A DNA stretch of 36,553 bases. It comes from JANLSO01 sp031362405. Its GTDB lineage: Bacteria; Actinomycetota; Thermoleophilia; Miltoncostaeales; Miltoncostaeaceae. Position numbers and translations under genes: made by a program. The stretch is from contig JANLSO010000099.1 of NCBI GenBank assembly GCA_031362405.1, positions 1-36,553 on the forward strand, read 5' to 3'. Below the pieces are notes generated by a model. The model worked only from the letters and a program-made list of their open reading frames with translations, had not been told where the DNA came from and did not search any database. This document shows positions 16,812-25,000 of this stretch, piece after piece (within the stretch, counting starts at the first letter, position 1; every line of letters begins with the position of its first letter).

Positions 16812-17145
16812 GCCGCGACCCGAAGAGCGACGCGAGGGGCGACTTGTCGTCGGGGAGGTCTGCGGCCTCGCCGCCGCGCGGATCGCCACCGAGATGGTCG
16901 AGCGTCGCACCACCGACTACGCCGAGATGTGGGAACGGTGTGATCCAAAGGCCGCGACCGGCCTCGCCGACGGTGGCGACGTACCGCGCCGCGTGCTCGT
17001 CGCGCGACGGGTTCCGAGTGCCGCGTGGTCGCGCACCTCCCGTCGGCCGCGCGTGGCCGCACCGGGGCGGGTTGCTCGATGGCCGCCGTTCGGAGTACCG
17101 TGCGCTGCCCATTCGGGGTGTTTCTGCGAGGAGGTTTCTTCGTGA
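16792..17145 (+). CDS. Doubtful small ORF overlapping the CrtC-like gene
   Basis: The frame from ATG 16792 encodes 117 residues, such as EEVS at the end and VGEVCGLAAARIATEMVERR in the middle, with GC-rich third positions. It overlaps the CrtC-like gene by 20 bases and the next gene's GTG by 4. However, the opposite strand over 16680-16990 also reads plausibly (LWITPFPHLGVVGGATLDHL), so coding direction is unresolved. I recognise no family on either strand. It could equally be 3' debris of a longer CrtC-like gene. Confidence 0.3.
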   Translation: MFRIDREPRPEERREGRLVVGEVCGLAAARIATEMVERRTTDYAEMWERCDPKAATGLADGGDVPRRVLVARRVPSAAWSRTSRRPRVAAPGRVARWPPFGVPCAAHSGCFCEEVSS

Positions 17146-18386
17146 CTCGTGTCCCCCTCTCGGTGGCGATGGTGCTTTTGGTGCCCGCCCTCGGCCTCGC
17201 CGCCTCGCCGACACGCGTCGCGCCGCCGGGTGACTACGACCAATTCGCGCTCGCAGCCGACATCGACGCGAACAACGGGGCGGTCCTCGGATGGACGAAC
17301 CTGCGCGGCGGCCCTCACCCCGAGGTTGCCACGCGGACAGAGAACGGGCGATTCGGCTCTCCGATACGCCTTGGCACGGGGCGAATGCTTGCCGTCGCCC
17401 AGGGGCCGCGCGCACTCGGAGCAACCGCGGTGTGGCGCGACGGCACGTCGTTTCGCACCGCACGCCGCGCCGCAAACGGGGCGTGGATCACCGCGTCCTT
17501 GCCCAGCCCACCGGGCGGCAGCAGCGAGCGGGTAGCCGGTATCGATGTCGACCGCGCGGGGCGGGCGGTCATCGCGATCGAATCACGCGATGGCGCGCGG
17601 TGGATCGTGCGCGCGAGCAGCCGCGATCTCGATGGCCGCTGGAACACCGACGCACAGGATCTCGTTGTCAACGACGCGGCGGCGGCCCAAGCCGGTGTCG
17701 ACGGCGACGGCGGCGTCACCGCCGCGTGGGTGAGCATTGGCGACGACCGCCGCCAGTCGGTCCGCGTCAGCTCGCGCAACCTCGACGGGCAGTGGTCGAC
17801 GCCGCGCCCGATCTTCACCGCTCAGAAGGGCTCGTCGTTGGCGGAGCCGCGCGTGGTTACCGGCCCGCGCGGGGACGTTGCCGTGTTGATGAGCCAAACG
17901 ACCGCGGCCGGCGTCGTCGGTGGCGGCAGGTTGGCGTTGCGCTCGGCGTCATCGACGCGCTGGCTGATGACGCGCTCCACCCCCGCGAGCTCCATGGCGA
18001 TCGGCGCCCGGGGCGCCGTATGGGCGGGTTGGCTGGAAGGATCGGGGCGGCGGCGGGTCGTGGTCGCCTCGCGCCTCGATGCGGATGGAACCTGGGCGCC
18101 ACGCGAGCAGGTCCGGGGGCCCGTGCGTTCACAGACCATCGTGGGGGGCCCGGGGGTCGCAGTCGACGGCACGGGTCGACCGGTGCTGTGGTGGGTCGTC
18201 GATGCCGCCACCGGCGCCGACACCTGGTACTCGTCGTCGCGCCGGCCGTCGGGCGGCTGGGTTGCCCCGACCGCGTGGGCCCGCACCAACGGCTCGATCA
18301 GCGTCACCGCCGGAGCAACCGACGCTCTCGCCCTGTGGGTTCAGGGGGCCGGTGGAGCCGTCGTAGTTACCTCACTCGGCCAGTAG
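17142..18386 (+). CDS. Secreted propeller-like protein of unknown function (paralogue B)
   Basis: GTG 17142 follows a perfect AGGAGG eight bases upstream, which settles the start. The 414-residue product has a signal peptide (VPLSVAMVLLVPALGLAASP). Repeated strand units follow, such as AVIAIESRDGARWIVRASSR, VTAAWVSIGDDRRQSVRVSS and AVWAGWLEGSGRRRVVVASR, spaced 50-60 residues apart like propeller blades. Its N-terminal part shares the FAL..D.DANNGAV, GRFGSP...GTGR and GAW..ASLP landmarks with the protein at 14201-15490, so the two look like diverged paralogues. No catalytic residues or cell-wall anchor are visible. The 3' end overlaps the converging TetR gene by 15 bases. Extracellular recognition or scaffolding is the most that can be suggested. 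Confidence 0.78.
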   Translation: MTRVPLSVAMVLLVPALGLAASPTRVAPPGDYDQFALAADIDANNGAVLGWTNLRGGPHPEVATRTENGRFGSPIRLGTGRMLAVAQGPRALGATAVWRDGTSFRTARRAANGAWITASLPSPPGGSSERVAGIDVDRAGRAVIAIESRDGARWIVRASSRDLDGRWNTDAQDLVVNDAAAAQAGVDGDGGVTAAWVSIGDDRRQSVRVSSRNLDGQWSTPRPIFTAQKGSSLAEPRVVTGPRGDVAVLMSQTTAAGVVGGGRLALRSASSTRWLMTRSTPASSMAIGARGAVWAGWLEGSGRRRVVVASRLDADGTWAPREQVRGPVRSQTIVGGPGVAVDGTGRPVLWWVVDAATGADTWYSSSRRPSGGWVAPTAWARTNGSISVTAGATDALALWVQGAGGAVVVTSLGQ

Positions 18387-18968
18387 CCCGGCCTCGACGA
18401 GGAGAATGCGCGCGGTGCGACGTGCCAGCTCGGCCGCCCGCGGCTCGCGCTCTTGGGCCATGACGATCGCACCCTTCATGATCTGCTGAATCTGAGCAGC
18501 CAGCGTCGCCGGGTCGGGCGCGCCGGCGGCCGTGGCGAGCTCGGCGAGGAACTTCCGCACGCGCCGCACATGGTCGGCGGCGGCGGCGAGACCGGGGTGT
18601 TCCTCCCCGATCAGCTCCGTCCGCACGTTGATGAACGGCGAACCACGAAAGTCGGGTTGCGCAAACCATGCCTCGAGGGCGTCGAAGACGGCCAAAAGCC
18701 GTTCGGCGGGGTCAGCGGTGCGCTGGAAGATCGCCATCTGGAACCATTCGCGCCAGGCGAGATCGCGTCGGCGCAGGACCTCCGCCACGAGGCCGTCTTT
18801 GGAGGGAAACTCGCGGTACAGGGCGCTGCGGGTGACCCCGGAATGCTCGGTGACAGCTTCGATGCCCACCGCGCGGATGCCATTGTGGACGAACAGCTCG
18901 ACCGCGCTTGCAAGGATCTGCTCACGGACCGACGCCCGGCTCGACCCGCCGGATGTCTGCTCAGTCAC
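18372..18968 (-). CDS. TetR-family transcriptional regulator
   Basis: The 198-residue protein has the TetR N-terminal DNA-binding domain: REQILASAVELFVHNGIRAV, then the recognition helix-turn-helix GVTRSALYREFPSKDGLVAE (about 44-63). An all-helical ligand-binding C-terminal domain follows. Such proteins repress promoters until a small ligand binds. It is the last gene of a six-gene minus-strand operon, its ATG overlapping the previous stop by eight bases, so it may autoregulate that operon (inference). The ligand cannot be predicted, and no clear palindromic operator was found near 23161-23254. Confidence 0.9.
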   Translation of the reverse strand: MTEQTSGGSSRASVREQILASAVELFVHNGIRAVGIEAVTEHSGVTRSALYREFPSKDGLVAEVLRRRDLAWREWFQMAIFQRTADPAERLLAVFDALEAWFAQPDFRGSPFINVRTELIGEEHPGLAAAADHVRRVRKFLAELATAAGAPDPATLAAQIQQIMKGAIVMAQEREPRAAELARRTARILLVEAGLLAE

Positions 18969-19299
18969 CGCGGATGCCGAGGGTCCGGTGCAAGCGCTCG
19001 GCGAACCGGATGCCCTCGGTCACGGCAGACCGCGCCTGGGCCCAGGTGCGGGCGCGTGCGGCCGACCAGCCGGTGAGCCAGAGCATCGCGCGCTCGGGCT
19101 CGGCGGCGTTGCCCCCGACCCGCGCGGCGTAGAGGTAGGTCTGCGCCATCGCCGCGACCTCCTCGGAGTCACCGGCCGCGGCGGCGGCAACGAGCTGGGG
19201 CAGCATCGCGGCGGGAGTCTCAACCTCGAGGGCCTGGGCAACCTCGCGCAGCGCCGCAAGGGCCGCGCGGTGGACTGCGTCGCGGTGGAGGTCGGTCAT
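18961..19299 (-). CDS. Unrecognised alpha-helical protein
   Basis: The 112-residue protein is almost entirely helical and alanine-rich (AALAALREVAQALEVETPAA, AMLWLTGWSAARARTWAQAR). There is no signal peptide, membrane segment or metal motif. ATG 19299 overlaps the reductase stop as ATGA, and its own stop lies within the TetR gene's start, so it is translated as part of the operon. Codon use matches its neighbours. I do not recognise the family. Co-transcription with a RibD-like reductase and a TetR regulator gives no firm functional clue. Confidence 0.75.
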   Translation of the reverse strand: MTDLHRDAVHRAALAALREVAQALEVETPAAMLPQLVAAAAAGDSEEVAAMAQTYLYAARVGGNAAEPERAMLWLTGWSAARARTWAQARSAVTEGIRFAERLHRTLGIRGD

Positions 19300-20045
19300 G
19301 TAGGCGCCGTGATGCAGTACCTCACGAAAAGAAAGCCGTCGGCTTCGAGGACGGCTTCGGGGGTGAGGGCGCGGGGCGGGTCGAGCACATCGCCCGTGAC
19401 GATACGGGTCGCGTCGCCGACCACCAGCAGGGGTGAGATCGCGAGGAACATTTCATCAAGGAGATCGGCACGAACGAGCTGCCCGACGAGCCCCGGCCCG
19501 CCCTCGCACAGAACCAGCCGCACTCCGCGCTCGGCCAAGGTCCGCAGCCCCGCGCCAAGGTCGACGCCACCGCGACCGGCGGCGATGACCTCCCCCGCCT
19601 GCGCGGCCAGCTGAAGGCGGGCGGGGTCGGCATCGTGCGGGGCGATCACGATGGTCGGGTTTTCGGCTTCGGTGAACAGAGGCAGCGAGAAGTCGAAGTC
19701 GACGCGGCGCGTGACGATCGCGATGCCGGGGGTTTGCGACTGCCTACGGGCGGTGCGCGCGGCACGGACCTCAGCCGTCGGGCGGGCCGGCCCGTAGCCA
19801 TCAGCCCGCACGGTGCCGGCGGCGGCAAGGACCGTGTCGCACATACCGCGAAGCGAATGAAAGACCACCCGGTCAGGTGGCCCGGAGAGGCCTCCGGAGA
19901 CCCCGGCGAGCGAGCCCGCGCCATCGACGCTCGCCACCATGTTCGCCATCACCCACGGGCGACCCGCGGGTGGGCTGCGGTCACGTGCAAGGAACGCCGC
20001 CAGGGCCGAGGCACCCTCGTGCCCCGGAGGAATGAGGCTTCTCAC
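19296..20045 (-). CDS. RibD C-terminal/dihydrofolate-reductase-like pyrimidine reductase family protein
   Basis: The 249-residue protein has the RibD_C fold, an NADPH-binding reductase domain: PWVMANMVASVDGAGSLAGV near the start, the nucleotide-binding segment CDTVLAAAGTVRADGYGP, LVLCEGGPGLVGQLVRADLL and the C-terminal strand LEADGFLFVRY. The deaminase half of bifunctional RibD is absent. Actinobacterial stand-alone members are annotated as pyrimidine reductases but often lie outside riboflavin operons, as here, so a role in riboflavin synthesis is unproven. The start is GTG 20045, overlapping the preceding stop as GTGA, which marks it as translationally coupled. Longer upstream open sequence is antisense-like and was rejected. 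Confidence 0.85.
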   Translation of the reverse strand: MRSLIPPGHEGASALAAFLARDRSPPAGRPWVMANMVASVDGAGSLAGVSGGLSGPPDRVVFHSLRGMCDTVLAAAGTVRADGYGPARPTAEVRAARTARRQSQTPGIAIVTRRVDFDFSLPLFTEAENPTIVIAPHDADPARLQLAAQAGEVIAAGRGGVDLGAGLRTLAERGVRLVLCEGGPGLVGQLVRADLLDEMFLAISPLLVVGDATRIVTGDVLDPPRALTPEAVLEADGFLFVRYCITAPT

Positions 20046-22207
20046 GTCAGCGCCAGCGGGCCTGGCCAGGCGGGATCTGCCCCAGCCGCGCGGCGCGTGA
20101 GGTAGACGAGATAGTCGACGACCCGCGCATCGCCCCAGTAGCCGGTGTGGCCACCGCGTCCGGGAAGACAGGCCTCCCGCACTTCTGGGCCGCCGAGCCA
20201 GCAGGCCGCGAAACGCAGGCGGGTCGGATCGTGGGCGCCCTCGAACTCGGGTGCCCAGAGGGAACGGCCGACCGGGTCGGCGGCGCGGTAGACGTTGAGC
20301 CACATGTCGGTCGCCCCTGCCCCACCCGGCCTCCAGGAAAGCGGGCCCTCGGGCCCGAACTCGGCGAACTGCTGCGGAAACCGCTGCGCGTAGAGCTGCC
20401 CGAGTGGGGAGCCGAACATCAGCAGCGAAACGCGTTCGGGCAGCGAAAGCCCGGGACGGGTCGCCGACAGCGGCTCGGCAACCGGCTCGCGCCATGCATC
20501 TCCCGACATGGCGGCCACCGTGAGCACGGTACCCTGGCTATGGGAGGCGATCACCACCCCGTCGTACGGGGTTTGGTCGGGACCGCCGGCGGCAACGTGA
20601 GCAAGGAGCGCGCGGTAGCGACGCAACATCAGCTCGCGCGGAGGATCGACGTTCGCCGTGCCACCGATCTGGGCGCGGTCATTGCGAAGGTACGTCGCCA
20701 CGTCGTAGGGAAGGTCCAGAACGACCCGGAGCCGTCGCAGCAGGCCGCGGAGCGGACCAAAGGTCGACCGAGGCCCCAGCGCAAGGGCCCGGGTGGCGAG
20801 AACGAGCCCGCTGACCGACAGTGCCGAGATGCCGCCGAGCTGCAGGGAACCGAATCCGGGAAGGCCGTCGACGACCCACACCCAGAACGTGACGAGCGAT
20901 CCGACGACAACCGACACGGCCAAGACGGTGGCGTTAAGTCGGCCGGTGAGCAGGCGAAGGCCCGAGCTGAGACCGTGCCCCAGTCGCAACTCGATGTTGG
21001 GGCGACTTTTGATGCGATTGCCGACTCCCGGGGCCAGAACCATGATCGTCGCCACAACCAGGAGCGCGAGGGGCACGATCCCGACGATCAGTGCCCACAC
21101 AAGTGGCTGGGAGATCTGCGAGAAGAGGGCGAGTGCCCAATCGGTCGGCGCGGGCGCCACGTCGCAGGTCTTCGGCAGATGCGCACCCGGGCCAGCCGTG
21201 CAGAGGAGGTTGGCGGTCGAGCCGCCCCAGTCTCCGGAGAGGGTTTGCAGAGCGAGAGCCGCGATCGAGGCAAAGATCGTCGCGCCGGTCAGGGCAACGC
21301 CGATTGGCGCGATCACCAGCGAAACGAGCGCCGTGAACGCCGCGCGGGCGCGCGTGTCGCGGGCGGATCGGGACGCCGCGAAAACCGCGAGCAAAACGAC
21401 CGATGCAACAGCGAATGCAACGGCGATGAGCCACAGGACCCGAAAGACCAGTGACGAACCGACGATCGCCGTGTTCGCGATGCTGACGGCAAGTGAACCG
21501 TCACCGCCGGTTGGTCGACGCTCGACCAACCACGATCCACTGGTGGTGATGATGAACAGCGCAAAGGCGAACCGTCCACCGAACGGCCAACCCACGCCGG
21601 CAAGCGCGCGACTCATGGCACGGACGACGAGCAGCGTGACCACCACGATCAGCGCGAGAGCCGCGTACTGCCCAACGGTGTGCCCGTTCAGCATGAGGGT
21701 CGACCAGAGCCCCGTCGCCAAGCCCGCGAGCAAGATGCCCATCATCAGGATCGGGCCGACGAGAAGCCCCGACGTTGCCGTCAGCGCGAAATGGGCCCAC
21801 CGTGCTGACCCCTTGGGTTGAGCCGTGGCTCCCGACAGCGAAGCATCGCGTTCCCCAAGTGTCCACGGCTTCAACGCTTCCAGACCGATCGTCGAGACCT
21901 GGGCGAGGAGTCCCGCGAGCGTTCCGAAGAAGCGCAGCAGCCCGCCCGGGAAGCGCGAGATGTCGGACCATGTCATCTCGAAGACATCCATCTCCGGCGG
22001 CGTGTCGGGCCCGGCGTCGGCCGGGCGCACCCGTGCCCAGCGCAGGTCGTAGGGGGCGTCATCGGCCTCAGGGGAGATCAGCGACCGGCGAAGGTCGGCC
22101 GAGGAAACGTCGGGCCGTGCCACCAAGGCCCGCGTTACCGCCTCGAGCGTATCGCCCGGCGCGTCGTCGCCGACGCCCGGGACCACGATCACGGCAACCC
22201 GGCCCAC
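20042..22207 (-). CDS. Polytopic membrane protein with a split alpha/beta-hydrolase fold
   Basis: The 721-residue protein begins VAVIVVPGVGDDAPGDT, which looks like the first strand and oxyanion loop of an alpha/beta hydrolase. The rest of that fold appears only after residue 540: nucleophile elbow IASHSQGTVL (Ser557), candidate acid Asp644 in YRAADPVG, and candidate base His687 in RGGHTGYWGD. Between them lie about seven or eight hydrophobic segments (about 140-170, 180-198, 212-228, 250-278, 290-320, 366-392, 428-447, 455-475). The catalytic domain thus seems interrupted by a membrane domain, placing the active site against the cytoplasmic membrane face. A lipid- or ester-cleaving role is an inference. 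GTG 22207 starts three bases after the upstream stop. Confidence 0.75.
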   Translation of the reverse strand: MGRVAVIVVPGVGDDAPGDTLEAVTRALVARPDVSSADLRRSLISPEADDAPYDLRWARVRPADAGPDTPPEMDVFEMTWSDISRFPGGLLRFFGTLAGLLAQVSTIGLEALKPWTLGERDASLSGATAQPKGSARWAHFALTATSGLLVGPILMMGILLAGLATGLWSTLMLNGHTVGQYAALALIVVVTLLVVRAMSRALAGVGWPFGGRFAFALFIITTSGSWLVERRPTGGDGSLAVSIANTAIVGSSLVFRVLWLIAVAFAVASVVLLAVFAASRSARDTRARAAFTALVSLVIAPIGVALTGATIFASIAALALQTLSGDWGGSTANLLCTAGPGAHLPKTCDVAPAPTDWALALFSQISQPLVWALIVGIVPLALLVVATIMVLAPGVGNRIKSRPNIELRLGHGLSSGLRLLTGRLNATVLAVSVVVGSLVTFWVWVVDGLPGFGSLQLGGISALSVSGLVLATRALALGPRSTFGPLRGLLRRLRVVLDLPYDVATYLRNDRAQIGGTANVDPPRELMLRRYRALLAHVAAGGPDQTPYDGVVIASHSQGTVLTVAAMSGDAWREPVAEPLSATRPGLSLPERVSLLMFGSPLGQLYAQRFPQQFAEFGPEGPLSWRPGGAGATDMWLNVYRAADPVGRSLWAPEFEGAHDPTRLRFAACWLGGPEVREACLPGRGGHTGYWGDARVVDYLVYLTRRAAGADPAWPGPLALT

Positions 22208-22210
22208 GTC

Positions 22211-22429
22211 CTATCCCCGCCGGGGCAGGCGGTTGACCGCGACACCCACGACGGCGCCGATCGCCGCACCAAGGGCCGGAGCCACCTGGGGCAGCGCACC
22301 CGCGGCCTGAACCGCGGTGCCCACCGCCAGGCCCAGCGAGGCCCCGATGCCCACCCGCGCCAGTCGGCGCACCACGCGACCGCGCTCGGTGAGCTGCGCG
22401 TCGGTGATTCGACGCCGGGGGCGACTCAT
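22211..22429 (-). CDS. Small glycine-zipper membrane protein
   Basis: The 72-residue protein has an arginine-rich start (MSRPRRRITDAQLTERGRVV) and then two hydrophobic, Gly/Ala-rich stretches: VGIGASLGLAVGTAVQAAGA and ALGAAIGAVVGVAVN. These could form a helical hairpin. Its ATG overlaps the LOG-family stop as ATGA, and its TAG ends three bases before the hydrolase GTG, so it is tightly built into the operon. I recognise no family. It may assist the adjacent polytopic hydrolase (inference from position only). Confidence 0.65.
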   Translation of the reverse strand: MSRPRRRITDAQLTERGRVVRRLARVGIGASLGLAVGTAVQAAGALPQVAPALGAAIGAVVGVAVNRLPRRG

Positions 22430-23160
22430 GGCGATGGGGAGCCCTTCACCGAGGCGAAGATCTCGCAGACCTCCTGGGGCGAATCGCTGATCGTCACCAG
22501 ATCGAGATCACCCTCGGAGATCAGCCCTTGGGTGAGAAGAGTCCCCTGGATGAAGTCCATCAGCCCTGACCAGAACTGCGATCCGTAGAGCACGACGGGG
22601 AAGCCCTTCGCCTTGCCGGTCTGGATCAGGGTGAGGGCCTCAAACAACTCGTCCATCGTCCCGAACCCACCGGGGAAGACGACGAATCCCTCGGAATACT
22701 TCACGAACATCGTCTTGCGGACGAAGAAGTAACGGAAGTCGATGCTGAGGTTCAGGTAATCGTTGCCGCGCTGCTCGTGGGGAAGCTCGATGTTGCAGCC
22801 GATCGACATGCCGCCGGCCTCGTACGCGCCCTTGTTGGCGGCCTCCATGATCCCGGGGCCACCGCCGGTGATGACGGCATAGCCGCGCGCGGCCAGGCCG
22901 CGACCGACCTGCTCAGCCGCGAGGTACACGGGGTTGTCGGACGGCAGCCGGGCCGAACCGAAAACGGTGACGCAGGGCCCGACACGGGCCAGGGCGTCGA
23001 AGCCGTCGACGAACTCGCCGAGGATGCGCAGCGCCCGCCAGGGGTCGGTGTGCAGGAACTCCGTGTCGCGGCCCGAGGTCAGCAGGCCGACGTCGGCCTG
23101 TCCGATGTGTTCGGCGGCCGCACCGCGCAGGCTGAGGCGTCCCCGGCGAATGCTCTTCAT
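22426..23160 (-). CDS. LOG-family protein (TIGR00730; putative nucleotide phosphoribohydrolase)
   Basis: LOG enzymes remove ribose 5-phosphate from nucleoside monophosphates; plant and some bacterial members thereby activate cytokinins. The 244-residue protein has the Rossmann-like core with ITGGGPGIMEAANKGAYEAG (98-117) and the family signature PGGFGTMDE (163-171), both intact. A 60-residue N-terminal extension typical of the longer bacterial type precedes CVTVFGSAR. ATG 23160 follows GAGGGGAC. It heads the six-gene minus-strand operon and is divergent from tadA across 94 bases. The actual substrate, and whether the enzyme also acts as a lysine-decarboxylase-like protein as sometimes annotated, cannot be read; the lysine decarboxylase label is generally considered wrong. 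Confidence 0.92.
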   Translation of the reverse strand: MKSIRRGRLSLRGAAAEHIGQADVGLLTSGRDTEFLHTDPWRALRILGEFVDGFDALARVGPCVTVFGSARLPSDNPVYLAAEQVGRGLAARGYAVITGGGPGIMEAANKGAYEAGGMSIGCNIELPHEQRGNDYLNLSIDFRYFFVRKTMFVKYSEGFVVFPGGFGTMDELFEALTLIQTGKAKGFPVVLYGSQFWSGLMDFIQGTLLTQGLISEGDLDLVTISDSPQEVCEIFASVKGSPSP

Positions 23161-23254
23161 GCTCGTCCCCTCATGCGTGCGCGGTGGTGAAGAAGGATGG
23201 CGCCGGGGGATCTTACGGGTGGCGAGGAACCCCCACGACGGCGAGGATAGCCCC

Positions 23255-23719
23255 ATGCGACGCGCCGTCTTTCCTCGTGATGAGCACTTTATGCGCCTCG
23301 CCCTGCAGCAGGCCGCGCAGGCCGCCGAGAAGGGAGACGTGCCCGTCGGCGCGGTGATCGTGCGTGAGGGCGAGGTGATCGGCGAGGCCCACAACGAGCG
23401 AGAGGCGCGCCCCGACCCGACCGCGCATGCCGAGATGCTCGCCCTGCGAGCCGCGGCCCTGACGCTCGGGGGCTGGCGGCTGCCGGGAACCGTCCTGTAC
23501 GTGACGCTCGAACCGTGCCCGATGTGTGCCGGCGCGATCCAGCAGGCACGGGTCGCACGGGTCGTCTTCGGGGCGCCCGATCAGAAGGTCGGTTGTGCCG
23601 GATCAGTGTTGAATTTGTTGCAAGACGCCCGCCTCGTACACCGAGTCGAGGTTCAGGGCGGAGTCCTCGCTGGCGAATCTCTTACTTTGCTGCGCCAATT
23701 CTTTGACGACCGCCGTTAA
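23255..23719 (+). CDS. tadA: tRNA-specific adenosine deaminase TadA
   Basis: TadA converts adenosine 34 to inosine in the tRNA-Arg(ACG) anticodon, using a zinc-bound water. The 154-residue protein has the zinc-site motifs HAE (58-60, His ligand and proton-shuttling Glu) and PCPMC (87-91, two Cys ligands). The conserved FMRLALQQAAQAAEKGDVPV start and EPCPMCAGAIQQARVARVVF segment are also present. Length is normal for the family. ATG 23255 has GAGGA upstream. It stands alone, divergent from the LOG operon. There is no tRNA gene in the window. Confidence 0.95.
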   Translation: MRRAVFPRDEHFMRLALQQAAQAAEKGDVPVGAVIVREGEVIGEAHNEREARPDPTAHAEMLALRAAALTLGGWRLPGTVLYVTLEPCPMCAGAIQQARVARVVFGAPDQKVGCAGSVLNLLQDARLVHRVEVQGGVLAGESLTLLRQFFDDRR

Positions 23720-23803
23720 CGAAGTGTTCCGTTGGCCCCGGTGTATTGGCCTCGTGGGAGCCGGAGGTTAGGGTCATCGGCGTTCCCGAGCTTGGAGATG
23801 CCC

Positions 23804-24958
23804 ATGAGACACGTCCCGACGGTGCGCACGACGCTCGCCGCAGCCGCCCTGGGTGCCATTGCCCTCAGTGCTCCCGCGAGCGGATTCGGCGCGATCGCCG
23901 CCGTCCAGGACGACCGCCTCGCGGCGACCCCGGCCGATCAGGTCACCGCCCGCCTGGATCTCACCCAGCGCACCGGTGCCCGCGTCACGCGGATCGATCT
24001 CTTCTGGAACGAGATCGCCCTCAGAGAGCCTCTGGACGCGACCGACCCGAACGACCCCGCCTACGACTGGCGCGCCTCCGACCTCAAGATCATCGGGATG
24101 CTCGACCGCGGCATTCGCCCGATCGTCAGCGTCTACAGCACGCCGCTGTGGTCGAGCGGTGGTCTTGATGTGGAAGACACCCAGTACAACCCCTTCGCGC
24201 CACGGCCGGGCGACTACGGCAAGTTCATGGAAGCGGTCGCCAAGCGCTACTCCGGAACCTTTGTCTCCGGGGCGCGCGTCATCCCGCAGGTGCGCCACTT
24301 CGAAGTCTGGAACGAGCCGAACCTGAAGGGTTTCTTCCGTACCGCGGCGGGCAGCACGTCGCTCCCCGGGTATCTGAGGCTCCTGCGCGAGGCTTACCCG
24401 GCGATCAAGCGCGGCAATCCGATCGCGAAGGTGATCGCCGGTGTCGGTGCACCGCGCAGCTCAGACGGCAACGGCAACATCGGCGCTCGGCGGTGGCTAC
24501 TGGGCGTCACCGGCCCGAACAACATCAAATTCGACGACTACTCGCAGCACATGTACCCGTTCGCACCGCCGAAGTCACCCAGCGAGGCCTTCCCCGGCTG
24601 GAACAGCATCGACGATATCCTGACGGTTCTCGACGAGCGGCGCGCACGTCTCAAGAAACGCGGCGTGATCACCAAGCCGGCACGCCTTTTCATCACCGAG
24701 GCCGGCTATACCACCAAGTTCACGGAGTTCCGGCCGAAGGCCGCGGTGACCGAGGCCAAGCAGGCCCTTTACCTGCGGCAGATCTTCACGCTTCCCCAGG
24801 TCAACTCGCCGCGCGTACCGGTGATCATGTGGTTCAACCTGCAGGACAACATCGACTGGCCCGGTGGCCTGATGCGTGAGGACCTCTCCCTCAAGCCCGC
24901 TTACGCCGCGTTTACCGCGCGTACATCGATCAGCGCTTTGCCGGCCGACCTGAGGTAA
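23804..24958 (+). CDS. Secreted clan GH-A glycoside hydrolase (TIM barrel)
   Basis: The 384-residue protein starts at ATG 23804, six bases after GGAG; another ATG at 23798 is too close to that site. A signal peptide covers about 1-33 (TLAAAALGAIALSAPASGFG). Clan GH-A features are VTRIDLFWNEI early, the acid/base Glu171 in VWNEPNLKGFF, and the likely nucleophile Glu299 in LFITEAGYTT. VIMWFNLQDN precedes the last strand. Relatives lie around GH5/GH39-type retaining glycosidases, and many similar actinobacterial proteins are called cellulase or xylosidase without proof. The substrate is unknown. A strong hairpin terminator follows nine bases after the stop. Confidence 0.82.
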   Translation: MRHVPTVRTTLAAAALGAIALSAPASGFGAIAAVQDDRLAATPADQVTARLDLTQRTGARVTRIDLFWNEIALREPLDATDPNDPAYDWRASDLKIIGMLDRGIRPIVSVYSTPLWSSGGLDVEDTQYNPFAPRPGDYGKFMEAVAKRYSGTFVSGARVIPQVRHFEVWNEPNLKGFFRTAAGSTSLPGYLRLLREAYPAIKRGNPIAKVIAGVGAPRSSDGNGNIGARRWLLGVTGPNNIKFDDYSQHMYPFAPPKSPSEAFPGWNSIDDILTVLDERRARLKKRGVITKPARLFITEAGYTTKFTEFRPKAAVTEAKQALYLRQIFTLPQVNSPRVPVIMWFNLQDNIDWPGGLMREDLSLKPAYAAFTARTSISALPADLR

Positions 24959-24966
24959 GGCGAGTC

Positions 24967-25000
24967 TCCGGCCTCCGGAGCTACGCTTCCGGAGGCCGGA
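24967..25000. terminator. Bidirectional hairpin terminator
   Basis: A perfect 13-bp inverted repeat (arms 24967-24979 and 24988-25000, 8-base loop) lies between two converging stops: the glycosidase TAA region and the corA TAG at 25001-25003. There is no T-run on either side, as is common in GC-rich actinobacteria. Placement between converging genes supports termination in both directions. Confidence 0.75.

Noticed and set aside
20147..21454. 435-residue forward frame
   Set aside because: Shadow of the membrane hydrolase; no start, no motifs, charge-rich junk.
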